Assembly (NCBI GenBank): GCA_002353575.1
Contig: DEJQ01000026.1
Location: 1-64,000 of the forward strand
Reading direction: 5' to 3'
DNA length: 64,000 nucleotides
From: Prevotellaceae bacterium UBA2744
Lineage (GTDB): Bacteria; Bacteroidota; Bacteroidia; Bacteroidales; Bacteroidaceae
Below the pieces are notes generated by a model, which worked only from the letters and a program-made list of their open reading frames with translations, was not told the DNA's origin and made no database searches. A program made the position numbers and the translations under genes. Below, one piece after another: positions 1 through 9,606 of this stretch; position 1 is the stretch's first letter; each line of letters starts with the position of its first letter.

Positions 1-28
1 TTTCTCGTAACTCCTTGATTTTTTAAGG

Positions 29-102
29 CGCTTCAGGATGGGCTTGAACCAACGACCCCATGATTAACAGTCATGTGCTCTAACCAACTGAGCTACTGAA
101 GC
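29..102 (-). tRNA. tRNA-Asn (anticodon GTT)
   Basis: Read on the minus strand this folds as a tRNA cloverleaf. The 7-bp acceptor stem GCTTCAG/CTGAAGC closes perfectly, the D arm is GCTC...GAGC, and the anticodon stem CATGA/TCATG holds the loop CTGTTAA. The anticodon GTT lies at 66-68. The T loop is TTCAAGC. The discriminator base is G and CCA is not encoded. One T-T mismatch appears in the T stem as read by eye. Confidence 0.93.
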
Positions 103-199
103 AAGATTTACGAGTGCAAATGTACGCCATTTTGTACAAAAAGCACAAAGGAAAAAGGGAAAATCTGCATTTCACACCTGAAAAAAGTTTAAAAGTCCG

Positions 200-207
200 T
201 ACCTTCG
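200..207 (+). promoter_or_regulatory. possible -7 box upstream of the first glycosyltransferase
   Basis: TACCTTCG resembles the Bacteroidetes -7 element TAnnTTTG with one change, and lies 37 bp before the ATG at 244. The same octamer with good spacing precedes the DUF2795 gene at 36159. No clear TTTG lies 19-21 bp upstream, so support is weak. Confidence 0.3.
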
Positions 208-243
208 CGACCTAAAACCGATAAAAAGACAATCGTCATCCCA

Positions 244-1509
244 ATGAGAGTCCTTCTTGTAAATACGTCCGAGCGCACCGGTGGCGCGGCAATAGCCTGC
301 AACCGGCTTATGAATGCATTGAAAAAAAACAATGTAAAAGCCAAAATGCTGGTACGCGACAAGCAGACTGACCGCATTGTGGTAGTACCTGTTAAGTCTG
401 GTATCCAACTGCCACTGAAATTTCTGTGGGAACGGTTCGTAATATTCCTTGCCAACCACCTTAGACGGAAAGGGATTTTCCTCGTAGATATAGCAAACAC
501 CGGCACAGACATCACGAAAATGCGAGAATTCCAACAAGCCGATGTCATCCACCTGCACTGGACCAATCAGGGATTTCTCTCTCTGGACAACATAAAAAGG
601 ATTATGCAAAGCGGCAAACCAGTTGTCATCACCATGCATGACATGTGGTACTTCACCGGCATCTGCCACTATGCAGGCTCCTGTCAGAAATACAAGACCC
701 ATTGCCACCACTGCGAACAGCTCGCAAGCGGCAAGTCACTATTCTTCGATTTCGCCTCTCATGTATTCAAAAAGAAGAAAAAGATTTACAGCCTTCGTCC
801 AATTACGTTCGTAGGGTGCAGTAAATGGATTGCAGACCTTGCCCGACAGAGTGCACTCACTCAGGGGCATACCGTACTCAGCATACCCAACCCCATCGAC
901 ATGGACATATTTCAGCCAGGCGACAAATCTGCCATCCGTCGCAAATTGGGTATTGAAGCCGACCGCAGGGTTATTCTCTTCGGAGCACAGCGCATCACAG
1001 ACGAGCGCAAGGGATTCCACTATCTGGTGGAGGCTTGCAACCATATCCTGCACAACAATCCTACATTTGCTGCCGGCATCGATGTCATAGTCGTAGGAGG
1101 CGACTCCGCAAAAATTCAGAATCAGATTCCTTTTCCTATTAAATCCGTCCATTACGTAAAAGAAGAGACACAGATGGTCGAACTCTATAATGCAGCCGAC
1201 ATCTACGTGACTCCGTCACTCCAGGACAACCTGCCCAACACCATTGTCGAGGCAATGTCGTGTGGTATCCCATGTGTAGGATTTAACATCGGCGGCATCC
1301 CGGAGATGATCGACCACAAGCAGAATGGCTACGTTGCAGCGTTCAAGGATTCAGCCGACTTTGCACATGGCATAGAATGGACACTTACTAACGACTATGC
1401 CACCCTTTCAGCAGCAGCACGTCAGAAAGCACTTGACACCTACTCCGAAACGGTAGTTGCACAAAAATTCCAGAAAATATATGATAACGCTTGTAACGGT
1501 AACATATAA
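244..1509 (+). CDS. glycosyltransferase family 4 (GT-B fold)
   Basis: A 421-aa cytoplasmic or membrane-associated glycosyltransferase, expected to move a sugar from an activated donor onto a polysaccharide or lipid-linked acceptor. The N-terminal Rossmann half begins LLVNTSERTGGAAIA. The C-terminal half carries the GT4 donor-site signature around residues 322-345 (PSLQDNLPNTIVEAMSCG, then GGIPEMI); the first acid of the usual E-x7-E motif is replaced by the QDN segment. It overlaps the next gene by 29 nt, so the two are probably translated together. The donor and acceptor cannot be read from sequence. The family call is firm; the specific role (O-antigen, capsule or exopolysaccharide) is unknown. 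Confidence 0.88.
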   Translation: MRVLLVNTSERTGGAAIACNRLMNALKKNNVKAKMLVRDKQTDRIVVVPVKSGIQLPLKFLWERFVIFLANHLRRKGIFLVDIANTGTDITKMREFQQADVIHLHWTNQGFLSLDNIKRIMQSGKPVVITMHDMWYFTGICHYAGSCQKYKTHCHHCEQLASGKSLFFDFASHVFKKKKKIYSLRPITFVGCSKWIADLARQSALTQGHTVLSIPNPIDMDIFQPGDKSAIRRKLGIEADRRVILFGAQRITDERKGFHYLVEACNHILHNNPTFAAGIDVIVVGGDSAKIQNQIPFPIKSVHYVKEETQMVELYNAADIYVTPSLQDNLPNTIVEAMSCGIPCVGFNIGGIPEMIDHKQNGYVAAFKDSADFAHGIEWTLTNDYATLSAAARQKALDTYSETVVAQKFQKIYDNACNGNI

Positions 1510-2233
1510 TGCAGCGACAGTACTTCCACGCACTATCGCAAGCGTAGCTGAACAATCATATACCGACTACGAACACCTCATTATCGACGGTGCTTCCTCC
1601 GACGGAACTGCTGCTATTGCCTTGCAATATCAACAGACAATGCCTACTGGACGCGTAGTCGTGTTGTCTGAACCCGACAAGGGGCTCTACGATGCTATGA
1701 ACAAAGCTCTCTGCATGGCAAAGGGTGACTATATCTGTTTTCTGAATGCAGGCGACAAACTGCATTCCCCCGACACACTTCAGCACATTGCCGATGCCGT
1801 GCAGTCCAGTTCCACACCTGTTGGAATAGTATATGGCAACACCGACATAGTCGATGAAACGGGCAAATTCATTCGTCCTCGCCGTCTGCAGCCTCCTGCC
1901 AGACTGATATGGCGAAGCTTCCGTCAGGGCATGCTTGTATGTCACCAGGCATTCTATGTCAACCGTGCCATAGCTCAGCAATACGACTTGCAATACCGTT
2001 TTTCAGCCGATTTCGACTGGTGTATCCGCTGCATGAAAGCAGGTGAGAGACTTCACATGAGCAATGTGCAGGTCTTCGAACCCCTCTGCGACTACCTCTC
2101 CGAGGGAATGACAACGAAAAACCACAAAGCATCCCTGCGCGAACGCTTCAGGATAATGCAGAAACATTATGGACTCATCCCTACCATAGTACTCCACCTA
2201 TGGTTTGTCATAAGAACAAAAATCATTAAATAA
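1481..2233 (+). CDS. glycosyltransferase family 2
   Basis: A 251-aa GT-A fold enzyme. The GT2 landmarks are TLVTVTYNA at the N-terminus, LIIDGASSDGT near residue 35, SEPDKGLYDAMNKA near 70, FLNAGD near 95 and FSADFDWCIRC near 175. An in-frame upstream start at 1457 is possible, but the ATG at 1481 puts the usual TVTYN strand at the N-terminus and is preferred. It begins inside the 3' end of the preceding GT4 gene. The same subtype (DGGSSDGT, SEPDxGxYDAxNK, MNAGD) recurs at 53463-54305 and in the C-terminal half of 54318-56243, so these are paralogues. Sugar specificity is unknown. Confidence 0.88.
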   Translation: MITLVTVTYNAATVLPRTIASVAEQSYTDYEHLIIDGASSDGTAAIALQYQQTMPTGRVVVLSEPDKGLYDAMNKALCMAKGDYICFLNAGDKLHSPDTLQHIADAVQSSSTPVGIVYGNTDIVDETGKFIRPRRLQPPARLIWRSFRQGMLVCHQAFYVNRAIAQQYDLQYRFSADFDWCIRCMKAGERLHMSNVQVFEPLCDYLSEGMTTKNHKASLRERFRIMQKHYGLIPTIVLHLWFVIRTKIIK

Positions 2234-2239
2234 ATAGAA

Positions 2240-3907
2240 ATGAAACCAGAGTTACTCAACACTATCAAGAACTACAACAAGCAGAAATTCACAGCCGACC
2301 TCATGGCTGGTATCATCGTAGGCATAGTGGCGCTTCCACTTGCCATAGCCTTCGGTATCGCCAGCGGCGTCACACCTGAGAAGGGTATTATCACAGCCAT
2401 CGTAGCCGGACTTGCCATAAGCATATTCGGCGGTAGTCGCGTACAGATAGGCGGACCTACCGGAGCCTTTATCATTATTATCTATGGCATCATCCAGCAG
2501 TACGGACTTGAAGGACTTGCCATAGCCACCGTGCTGGCAGGCATCTTCCTCATCCTGCTCGGAGTTTTCCGTTTGGGCACCATCATCAGCTACATCCCTT
2601 ATCCTATCGTAGTGGGATTCACCAGCGGTATTGCCCTCACTATCTTCACGACACAGATTAAAGACCTGTTCGGACTCACCATCAATGGCGGAGTACCTGC
2701 CGACTTCATATCCAAGTGGATTGTGTATATCCAAAACTTCTCCACCATCGACCTGCCCACTGCTCTCTTCGGCATCATCTCAGTCATCATCATCTTCACT
2801 ACACCGCTCATCTCGAAAAAAATACCAGGAGCATTCGTGGCCATCGTTATCATGACTATAGCCGGAGTAATCCTGACCAACCACTTCGGCATCCACGTAG
2901 ATACTATTGGCGACCGGTTCAAGATAGATCCTTCGATGCCCGATCCCATCGTTCCCGCACTCACATGGGAAGCAGCCAAGGGACTTGTCTCTCCAGCTAT
3001 CACCATCGCAGTACTCGGAGCCATCGAATCCCTTCTCTCAGCTACTGTGGCCGACGGAATCATCGGTCATAAACACAATAGCAACCAAGAGCTCATCGGC
3101 CAGGGAATAGCCAACATACTCTCCCCTGTTTTCGGTGGCATCCCAGCCACAGGAGCCATTGCCCGTACCATGACCAACATCAACAATGGAGGCAAGACCC
3201 CGGTTGCAGGAATCATCCATGCAATAGTACTCTTGCTTATCTACTTTTTTCTGATGCCACTGGCAGCCTACATTCCAATGGCATGTCTGGCCGGTGTCTT
3301 AGTAGTCGTCAGCTACAACATGTCAGGCTGGCGCACCGTCAAGCAACTAATGAAGAATCCCAAGAGCGACATTACCGTACTTTGGCTCACTTTCATTCTT
3401 ACCGTCATCTTCGACCTCACCATTGCTATCGAAGTAGGACTCATCCTGGCTTGCCTGCTCTGTATGCGTAGAATGGCAGAAACCACACAGGTCAGTGTCC
3501 TTACCGATCAAGATGATATCGATCCAAATGCCGAGACCGACATCAACAATCCGAACATCGAGCATATCACCATCCCAGAACATGTGGAAGTGTATGAAAT
3601 AAACGGACCATACTTCTTCGGTATGGCTAACAAATTCGAAGACATTATGAACAGCATGGGTGAGCGTCCTCAAGTACGTATCATCCGTATGCGTCGCGTA
3701 CCATTCATCGACTCCACCGGAATGCACAACCTGCAAAACCTCATCGAGATGTCGCACCAGAGTGGCATCGCAGTCATCCTCTCCGGAGTAAACGAAAAGG
3801 TACATAAAGTATTGCAGCGCAACGGCTTCGTCCGTCTGTTGGGCGAACAGAACATCTGTGCCAACATCAACGAAGCCCTTCAGGAAGCAGAGAAACTGAA
3901 CCATTAA
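2240..3907 (+). CDS. SulP family anion transporter with STAS domain
   Basis: A 555-aa inner-membrane transporter of the SulP/SLC26 family, which moves sulfate, bicarbonate or other anions. The first 410 or so residues form many hydrophobic helices, with the SulP signature near residues 60-80 (GGSRVQIGGPTGAF). A linker leads to a cytoplasmic STAS domain at about 445-550, with the conserved loop FIDSTGMH. The length is normal. It starts 7 bp after the glycosyltransferase stop, which suggests co-transcription, but no functional link is evident. The substrate cannot be decided from sequence; bicarbonate (BicA-like) and sulfate are both possible. Confidence 0.93.
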   Translation: MKPELLNTIKNYNKQKFTADLMAGIIVGIVALPLAIAFGIASGVTPEKGIITAIVAGLAISIFGGSRVQIGGPTGAFIIIIYGIIQQYGLEGLAIATVLAGIFLILLGVFRLGTIISYIPYPIVVGFTSGIALTIFTTQIKDLFGLTINGGVPADFISKWIVYIQNFSTIDLPTALFGIISVIIIFTTPLISKKIPGAFVAIVIMTIAGVILTNHFGIHVDTIGDRFKIDPSMPDPIVPALTWEAAKGLVSPAITIAVLGAIESLLSATVADGIIGHKHNSNQELIGQGIANILSPVFGGIPATGAIARTMTNINNGGKTPVAGIIHAIVLLLIYFFLMPLAAYIPMACLAGVLVVVSYNMSGWRTVKQLMKNPKSDITVLWLTFILTVIFDLTIAIEVGLILACLLCMRRMAETTQVSVLTDQDDIDPNAETDINNPNIEHITIPEHVEVYEINGPYFFGMANKFEDIMNSMGERPQVRIIRMRRVPFIDSTGMHNLQNLIEMSHQSGIAVILSGVNEKVHKVLQRNGFVRLLGEQNICANINEALQEAEKLNH

Positions 3908-3908
3908 C

Positions 3909-3972
3909 TTCGTACGAAAAACGAAAACTGCGTACGAAAATTATGCATTATGCATTATGAATTATGCATTAA
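3909..3972. repeat. composite AT-rich repeat (ACGAAAA units plus ATTATGCATT units)
   Basis: Tandem GTACGAAAA/ACGAAAA units are followed by ATTATGCATTATGCATTATGAATT. The same composite unit occurs in inverted orientation at 8741-8798. The right end of this copy contains the start codon and first codons (MNYAL) of the flavoprotein gene at 3957. Confidence 0.85.
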
Positions 3973-5135
3973 AGAAGGTTGCCGTCATTGGTGGAGGAGC
4001 AGCAGGATTCTTCTGTGCTATAAGGCTCAAGGAACTAGCGCCTGCAACCGAAGTGACCATCTTCGAACAGCAGCATAAAGTACTGGCGAAGGTAGCCATC
4101 TCCGGTGGTGGTCGTTGCAACTGCACCAATTCCTTTGCAGCCATTCGCGACCTCACTCAGGCATATCCTCGTGGGGCAACCCTTCTGAAACGTCTCTTCA
4201 AGCAGTTCTCCCCTCAAGATGCCTATACTTGGTTTGAAGACCACGGAGTTCCCCTGGTGGTTCAACCCGACGAATGTGTTTTCCCAAAAGCACAGGACAG
4301 TCAAGCCATTATCGACTGCTTCATGCAACAGGCACGCAGGCATAAAATAAATATTGTGTATGGGCGGCGCATTGACGACCCCATCAGTCTGTTGAACGAC
4401 TTCACCGACGTAGCAGTTACCGTAGGCGGCATGCAGCACAGCCAACTTCAGTTGCCTACCCCGCTCTCCACGCCTGTGCCCTCACTATTCACTTTTAACA
4501 TACACGACGACGCCCTGCACCAACTGATGGGAATCGTAACCGAAACCACCATCACCAGCATACCAGGCACAAAACTGAAAGCCGACGGACCGCTGCTCAT
4601 CACCCATTGGGGCATGAGTGGACCGTCAATCCTAAAACTCTCCTCCTATGCTGCCCGTTATCTGGCAGAACAAAACTACCAGGCACCACTGTCCGTCAAC
4701 TGGACAGGCGAAACGAACGCAGAAAAAGTACGGGAAACCCTCGTTGAAATCATGGAAAACCAGTCGGACAAACGACTCATCGACAACATCCACCCATACG
4801 ACCTAAACGCCCGCCTGTGGCAGTACCTCCTGCACAAAATACAACTTGACGGCAAGCGCATCGGCGACATAGGCAAGAAAGCCCTAAACCGCATTGTCGA
4901 GACACTCACAAACGACCAATACCGCATTGCCTCCCGTTGTCACTACAAAGACGAATTCGTCACCTGCGGAGGCGTTCCCCTCGACACCATTAATAAACAC
5001 ACACTCGAATCGCTCACCACGCCCCATCTCTACTTTGCCGGCGAGGTTCTCGACATCGACGGCATCACCGGAGGCTTCAACTTCCAAGCCGCCTGGACCA
5101 CAGCCGACGCCGTCGCACGAGCAATAACAAAATAA
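3957..5135 (+). CDS. HI0933/YhiN-family NAD(P)/FAD-dependent oxidoreductase
   Basis: A 392-aa cytoplasmic flavoprotein of the HI0933 (BaiN/YhiN) family. The FAD-binding Rossmann motif VIGGGAAGFFCAIRL is at residues 10-24. The family signature ISGGGRCNCTN is near 50, and the C-terminal FAD-binding stretch LYFAGEVLDIDGITGGFN is near 355-372. The natural reaction of this family is poorly defined. Its first five codons lie inside an AT-rich repeat, so its original start may have been overwritten by the repeat. It is convergent with glnN. Confidence 0.9.
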   Translation: MNYALKKVAVIGGGAAGFFCAIRLKELAPATEVTIFEQQHKVLAKVAISGGGRCNCTNSFAAIRDLTQAYPRGATLLKRLFKQFSPQDAYTWFEDHGVPLVVQPDECVFPKAQDSQAIIDCFMQQARRHKINIVYGRRIDDPISLLNDFTDVAVTVGGMQHSQLQLPTPLSTPVPSLFTFNIHDDALHQLMGIVTETTITSIPGTKLKADGPLLITHWGMSGPSILKLSSYAARYLAEQNYQAPLSVNWTGETNAEKVRETLVEIMENQSDKRLIDNIHPYDLNARLWQYLLHKIQLDGKRIGDIGKKALNRIVETLTNDQYRIASRCHYKDEFVTCGGVPLDTINKHTLESLTTPHLYFAGEVLDIDGITGGFNFQAAWTTADAVARAITK

Positions 5136-5137
5136 AT

Positions 5138-5170
5138 AGGAGCCGGATGCTATCACAGCATTCGGCTCCT
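5138..5170 (-). terminator. hairpin terminator between flavoprotein gene and glnN
   Basis: A 14-bp stem (AGGAGCCGGATGCT pairing with AGCATTCGGCTCCT, one G-U pair) with a 5-nt loop sits between two convergent genes. On the minus strand it is followed by the T-rich ATTTATTTTG, which fits termination of the glnN operon. It may also stop the rightward flavoprotein transcript. Confidence 0.75.
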
Positions 5171-5224
5171 GAGAACTTAAAACAACGCAAAATGAGTTAT
5201 TGGATAAGTTCTAAATCCATATTG

Positions 5225-7450
5225 TTATCTGATAAATAGGAGTTCACGATACTTAGGCAGTGTCCAGCAGCTGTCGTCGATGATGAGTTCGAGTTTGTCT
5301 ATCTGGTAACGAATTTCATCGAATTTAGGTTCGACTGTATCGTGGTATGCAAGTGCTTTCTCATGCTCACTCTCTATCTTGTTTGCTACCTTACGAGCAT
5401 TGACGAGTTCTTCGACAAGCACCTCGATCTTCGATGTGCGTTCGGCAATCTCTTCGATGAGTTTGAGGTTGCGGGCAGAGAGTTGAGTGGCTTTGTCTGC
5501 TGGGAATACCGATGCCATGTTCTGCACATTCTTGAGCAGTTGTGACTGGTAACGGGTAGCCACAGGGATGATATGGTTCATCGAGAGGTCGCCAAGCACT
5601 CGGGCTTCTATTTGCAGTTTCTTTGTGTATGTCTCCCACTTCACTTCGTTGCGGGCTTCCAGTTCTTTTTTAGTCATCACGCCAAGACTCTCGAACATCT
5701 GAACACTTGCTGGGTCGAGGTAGCGCTCGAAAATCTTCGGACATGACTTCTCTACGTCAAGTCCGCGCTTTTCTGCTTCTGCAACCCATTCGTCGCTATA
5801 TCCGTTGCCATCGAAACGAATTGGCTTGCAAGTCTTGATATCGTCACGAAGAACATCGACAATGGCGTGGAAACGAGCTGTATGACCTGTGCCAGCAGAG
5901 AATTCCGGACGTTTTGAGTATTCTTCTATCTTTTGGTCAACACGCTGCTTGAAGCTGACGAGGGCTTCTGCTACAGCACTGTTAAGGGCAGTCATTGCAC
6001 TTGCACAGTTTGCTTCAGAACCGACAGCACGGAATTCGAAACGGTTGCCAGTGAAGGCGAATGGTGATGTACGGTTTCGGTCGGTATTGTCGATGAGGAG
6101 TTCAGGTATTTCAGGAATGTCCATCTTCATACCCTGCTTACCTTTCATAGTGAGCAGGTCATCTTTGTCTGCCTTTTCGATATGGTCGAGCAGGTCGGTG
6201 AGTTGACGACCCAAGAATGATGATATGATGGCTGGTGGTGCTTCGTTGGCTCCAAGTCGATGAGCATTGGTTGCCGACATGATGCTTGCCTTGAGCAAAC
6301 CATTGTGCTTATACACACCCATGAGAGTTTCTACGATGAAGACTGCGAAACGAAGGTTCTGTTCAGGAGTTTTACCAGGAGCATGAAGCAGTATTCCATT
6401 ATCGGTAGAAAGGCTCCAGTTATTATGTTTTCCAGAACCGTTTATTCCAGCGAATGGCTTTTCGTGGAGCAGAACGCGGAATCCGTGTTTACGAGCTACA
6501 CGTTTCATAACTGACATGAGGAGCATGTTGTGATCAACAGCCAGGTTGGTCTCTTCGAAGATTGGTGCTAACTCAAACTGGTTTGGAGCCACCTCGTTGT
6601 GACGAGTCTTGCAAGGGATGCCCAATTCGAGAGCGTCGATTTCCAGTTCTCGCATGAAAGCGGCCACACGCTCAGGGATGCTTCCGAAGTAATGGTCGTC
6701 CATCTGCTGGTTCTTAGCTGAGTCGTGTCCCATCAGTGTGCGACCAGTAAGCAAGAGGTCAGGACGTGCAGCATAGAGTCCTTCGTCAACGAGGAAGTAC
6801 TCCTGTTCCCAACCGAGGTTAGAAGTAACTTTCTTCACCTTCGGGTCGAAATAATGGCACACATCAGTAGCTGCTACGTTGACTGCATGGAGGGCACGCA
6901 AGAGTGGTGCTTTATAGTCGAGAGCTTCTCCGCTGTAGCTAATGAATACTGTAGGGATGCAAAGTGTGTCGTCGATGATGAACACAGGAGATGTAGGATC
7001 CCATGCTGAATAACCGCGAGCCTCGAATGTGCTACGAATACCACCACTTGGGAACGAACTGGCATCCGGTTCCTGCTGAACGAGCAGTTTGCCTGTGAAC
7101 TCTTCAACCATACCACCTTTGAAGTCGTGTTCTACGAAGAAGTCGTGCTTTTCTGCAGTTCCTTCAGTAAGTGGCTGAAACCAGTGTGTATAGTGGGTCA
7201 CTCCGTTTTCTATAGCCCATTGTTTCATTCCTGCAGCAACAGCATCAGCCACACTGCGGTCGAGAGGTGCACCATTATCAATTACATCAACCATCTGCTC
7301 ATATACAGCCTTTGGCAGATAACGGTACATCTTTTCGCGGTTGAACACTTTCTTTCCGAAATATTCAGAAGGACGTTCGCTTGGAGTTGTTACTTCGAGA
7401 GGCTTCTTCTTGAATGCCTCACCGACTACTTGAAATCTCAGTGTTTCCAT
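5225..7450 (-). CDS. glnN: glutamine synthetase type III
   Basis: A 741-aa GSIII, the large glutamine synthetase typical of Bacteroides and cyanobacteria (usual length about 725-735). It makes glutamine from glutamate, ammonium and ATP in the cytoplasm. Catalytic-core motifs are visible: GINGSGKHNNWSLS near residue 335, NRTSPFAFTGNRFEFRAVGS near 460 and EVAPNQFELAPIFEE near 285. The extended helical C-terminus ends in LFIR. It is the last gene of the leftward operon gltB-gltD-dapF-dapL-glnN, starting 48 bp after dapL. With gltBD it completes the GS-GOGAT cycle fed by the divergent AmtB/P-II genes. Confidence 0.97.
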   Translation of the reverse strand: METLRFQVVGEAFKKKPLEVTTPSERPSEYFGKKVFNREKMYRYLPKAVYEQMVDVIDNGAPLDRSVADAVAAGMKQWAIENGVTHYTHWFQPLTEGTAEKHDFFVEHDFKGGMVEEFTGKLLVQQEPDASSFPSGGIRSTFEARGYSAWDPTSPVFIIDDTLCIPTVFISYSGEALDYKAPLLRALHAVNVAATDVCHYFDPKVKKVTSNLGWEQEYFLVDEGLYAARPDLLLTGRTLMGHDSAKNQQMDDHYFGSIPERVAAFMRELEIDALELGIPCKTRHNEVAPNQFELAPIFEETNLAVDHNMLLMSVMKRVARKHGFRVLLHEKPFAGINGSGKHNNWSLSTDNGILLHAPGKTPEQNLRFAVFIVETLMGVYKHNGLLKASIMSATNAHRLGANEAPPAIISSFLGRQLTDLLDHIEKADKDDLLTMKGKQGMKMDIPEIPELLIDNTDRNRTSPFAFTGNRFEFRAVGSEANCASAMTALNSAVAEALVSFKQRVDQKIEEYSKRPEFSAGTGHTARFHAIVDVLRDDIKTCKPIRFDGNGYSDEWVAEAEKRGLDVEKSCPKIFERYLDPASVQMFESLGVMTKKELEARNEVKWETYTKKLQIEARVLGDLSMNHIIPVATRYQSQLLKNVQNMASVFPADKATQLSARNLKLIEEIAERTSKIEVLVEELVNARKVANKIESEHEKALAYHDTVEPKFDEIRYQIDKLELIIDDSCWTLPKYRELLFIR

Positions 7451-7498
7451 AACTCAAAAGTTTAAAACAAATTTACCTTAATATTGATTTTCTGTTCT

Positions 7499-8734
7499 CT
7501 ATTTATTTGACCATTTTGCAATGCGTTCGAGGGCTTCGTCGGTTTTTTCTTTGGTACCGAAAGCTGTGAACCGGACATATCCTTCACCACTCGGACCGAA
7601 GCCAACTCCAGGAGTGCAGACGACCTGGGCCCCAAAGAGAAGAGCATCGAAGAATTCCCACGAACTGCAACCATCAGGTGTTTTCATCCAGATATAAGGG
7701 GCATTTTCTCCGCCATAAACTCTAAACCCGAGTGATTGTAGTGTCGAAAGCATCTTTTGCGCATTTTGCATATAATACCCAATTGTCTGTTGAACCTGAC
7801 GACGACCTTCGGGAGTATAAATCGCTTCTGCAGCACGCTGACTGATGTAACTGGTACCATTAAACTTAGTGCATTGGCGACGATTCCAAAGCGGATTGAG
7901 TTCTACACTTTCTCCATCGAGAGTACTTATTGTCAGTTCTTTAGGAACTACCGTATAACCACAGCGGACGCCTGTAAAACCTGCTGTCTTGGAGAAGGAA
8001 TGGAACTCTATAGCACATTTCTTTGCTCCTTTTATCTCATAGATAGAATGTGGAATTTCCGGGTCGGTGATATACGCCTGATAAGCCGCATCGTAGAGAA
8101 TGAGTACATCGTTCTTCAGAGCATAATCGACCCATCGTTTCAATTCTTTCTTGCTGATAACAGTACCCGTAGGATTGTTGGGATAGCAGAGATAAACTAC
8201 ATCTACAGGTCGTTGCTGAGGGATTTGAGGTACAAAATCGTTTTCAGCTGTACAAGGAATATATACGATGTCGCTCCAACGACCATTTTCGAGTGTTCCT
8301 GCACGACCAGCCATCACATTACTGTCTATATAAACAGGATAGACAGGATCCGTAAGACCGATGGTGTTGTCCCAACGCAATAGTTCCTGAATATTACCTG
8401 TGTCACTCTTAGCACCATCGTTGATGAATATCTCATCACGATTGAGACGAATGCCACGAGGTGCAAACTCATTCTTCAGTATGGCATCGCGCAGGAAATC
8501 ATATCCCTGTTCTGGTCCGTAACCACGGAAACAACTCTTCTGAGCCATCTCATCTGTTGCCTTGTGCATAGCCTCAATGACTGCAGGACAGAGTGGCTGA
8601 GTTACATCACCGATGCCAAGCGAGATAACGTCTGCATTACGATGCGAGATTTTATATGCTTTTACTTTCCTGGCTATTTCTGCAAAGAGATAAGAACCTG
8701 GAAGTTTTAGAAAATGTTCGTTTACTAAAGCCAT
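7499..8734 (-). CDS. dapL: LL-diaminopimelate aminotransferase
   Basis: A 411-aa class I/II PLP-dependent aminotransferase. DapL converts tetrahydrodipicolinate directly to LL-diaminopimelate with glutamate as amino donor, bypassing the succinylase route to lysine and peptidoglycan. The N-terminus ([18 protein letters not shown]) is characteristic. The PLP lysine lies in the [15 protein letters not shown] motif near residue 250, and [13 protein letters not shown] is near 185. It follows dapF by 32 bp (an AT-rich repeat) and precedes glnN, so this lysine/cell-wall branch is co-transcribed with GS-GOGAT, which supplies its glutamate. Confidence 0.95.
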   Translation of the reverse strand: MALVNEHFLKLPGSYLFAEIARKVKAYKISHRNADVISLGIGDVTQPLCPAVIEAMHKATDEMAQKSCFRGYGPEQGYDFLRDAILKNEFAPRGIRLNRDEIFINDGAKSDTGNIQELLRWDNTIGLTDPVYPVYIDSNVMAGRAGTLENGRWSDIVYIPCTAENDFVPQIPQQRPVDVVYLCYPNNPTGTVISKKELKRWVDYALKNDVLILYDAAYQAYITDPEIPHSIYEIKGAKKCAIEFHSFSKTAGFTGVRCGYTVVPKELTISTLDGESVELNPLWNRRQCTKFNGTSYISQRAAEAIYTPEGRRQVQQTIGYYMQNAQKMLSTLQSLGFRVYGGENAPYIWMKTPDGCSSWEFFDALLFGAQVVCTPGVGFGPSGEGYVRFTAFGTKEKTDEALERIAKWSNK

Positions 8735-8740
8735 AGTTTT

Positions 8741-8798
8741 TTAATTCATAATGCATAATGCATAATTCATAATTTTTCGTTTTCGTTATCGTACGAAG
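8741..8798. repeat. composite AT-rich repeat, inverted copy
   Basis: Contains AATTCATAATGCATAATGCATAA followed (as read on +) by TTTTTCGTTTTCG and CGTACGAAG. It is the reverse complement of the composite repeat at 3909-3972, with small differences. It fills the dapF-dapL gap and runs into dapF, encoding its last residues (about [10 protein letters not shown]). Confidence 0.85.
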
Positions 8799-9600
8799 TC
8801 ACTATTTCTCCATCGAAGACGAAGGTGGCAGGACCAGTCATATAGACGTGATTGTCGGATTGACGCCATTCGATAGAGAGTGTGCCGCCATCCATGACTA
8901 TCTGAGATATACGCGAAGACCTTCTCGTGAGAGTTGCAGCTACAGCTGTTGCACAAGCTCCTGTACCACATGCCATAGTAATTCCGCTACCTCGTTCCCA
9001 CACTCTGACACGGATGGTTCCGTCTGGAAGTACCTGAGCAAATTCAATATTACAACGTTCGGGAAAGGCCGGATGGTGTTCCAAGTGACTACCCTCAATC
9101 TCCACTTTATCTACATCGTCTGTGAAGATGACATAATGCGGATTACCCATCGAAACGAACGTACCTAACGGCAGACTGCCGGAAGGCTGAAACTGAGTCA
9201 CATTCTCGAATACCGGTTCCAGCATATCAACAGTGACAGTCTGAACGAGACCATTTTCATCAACATTCAAACTCAGAACCTTAATGCCTGAGAGAGTGTG
9301 CAGACGAATCTCTGTTTTATCTGTCAGACGACGTTCGTACAGGTACTTTCCAATGCATCGACTGGCATTGCCACACATCATTGCTTCACTTCCGTCGGCA
9401 TTGAATATACGCATCTGGAAATCCGCTTCAGCTATTGGTGAACGGTCAATAAGTACTAAGCCGTCACTTCCGATACCCTTATGGCGATCACTCCATTGAC
9501 GAGAAGCCTGAGAGGGGTCAGGAATGTGGTACTGCGTGGCATCTACATATATGTAATCATTGCCACAACCGTGCATCTTCGTAAAAGAAATTTTATGCAT
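8767..9600 (-). CDS. dapF: diaminopimelate epimerase
   Basis: A 277-aa cofactor-independent racemase that turns LL- into meso-diaminopimelate. Both catalytic cysteines are visible: one in MMCGNASRC (about residue 77) and one in [11 protein letters not shown] (about 217). The N-terminal motif [11 protein letters not shown] is typical. It starts 6 bp after gltD and is followed by dapL, the preceding step of the pathway. The extreme C-terminus (SYDNENEKL) is encoded by the AT-rich composite repeat, so the native tail was probably replaced or extended by the repeat. Confidence 0.96.
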   Translation of the reverse strand: MHKISFTKMHGCGNDYIYVDATQYHIPDPSQASRQWSDRHKGIGSDGLVLIDRSPIAEADFQMRIFNADGSEAMMCGNASRCIGKYLYERRLTDKTEIRLHTLSGIKVLSLNVDENGLVQTVTVDMLEPVFENVTQFQPSGSLPLGTFVSMGNPHYVIFTDDVDKVEIEGSHLEHHPAFPERCNIEFAQVLPDGTIRVRVWERGSGITMACGTGACATAVAATLTRRSSRISQIVMDGGTLSIEWRQSDNHVYMTGPATFVFDGEIVTSYDNENEKL

Positions 9601-9606
9601 AATTCT

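Noticed and set aside
2252..2734. 160-codon open frame opposite the SulP gene
   Set aside because: Antisense to a clear transporter; no protein signature; explained by codon bias of the real gene.
3347..3904. 185-codon open frame opposite the STAS end of SulP
   Set aside because: Same reason: a mirror of a well-supported gene with no recognisable motif.
7757..8383. 208-codon open frame opposite dapL
   Set aside because: Lies wholly on the antisense strand of dapL, Cys/Ile-rich low-credibility translation.
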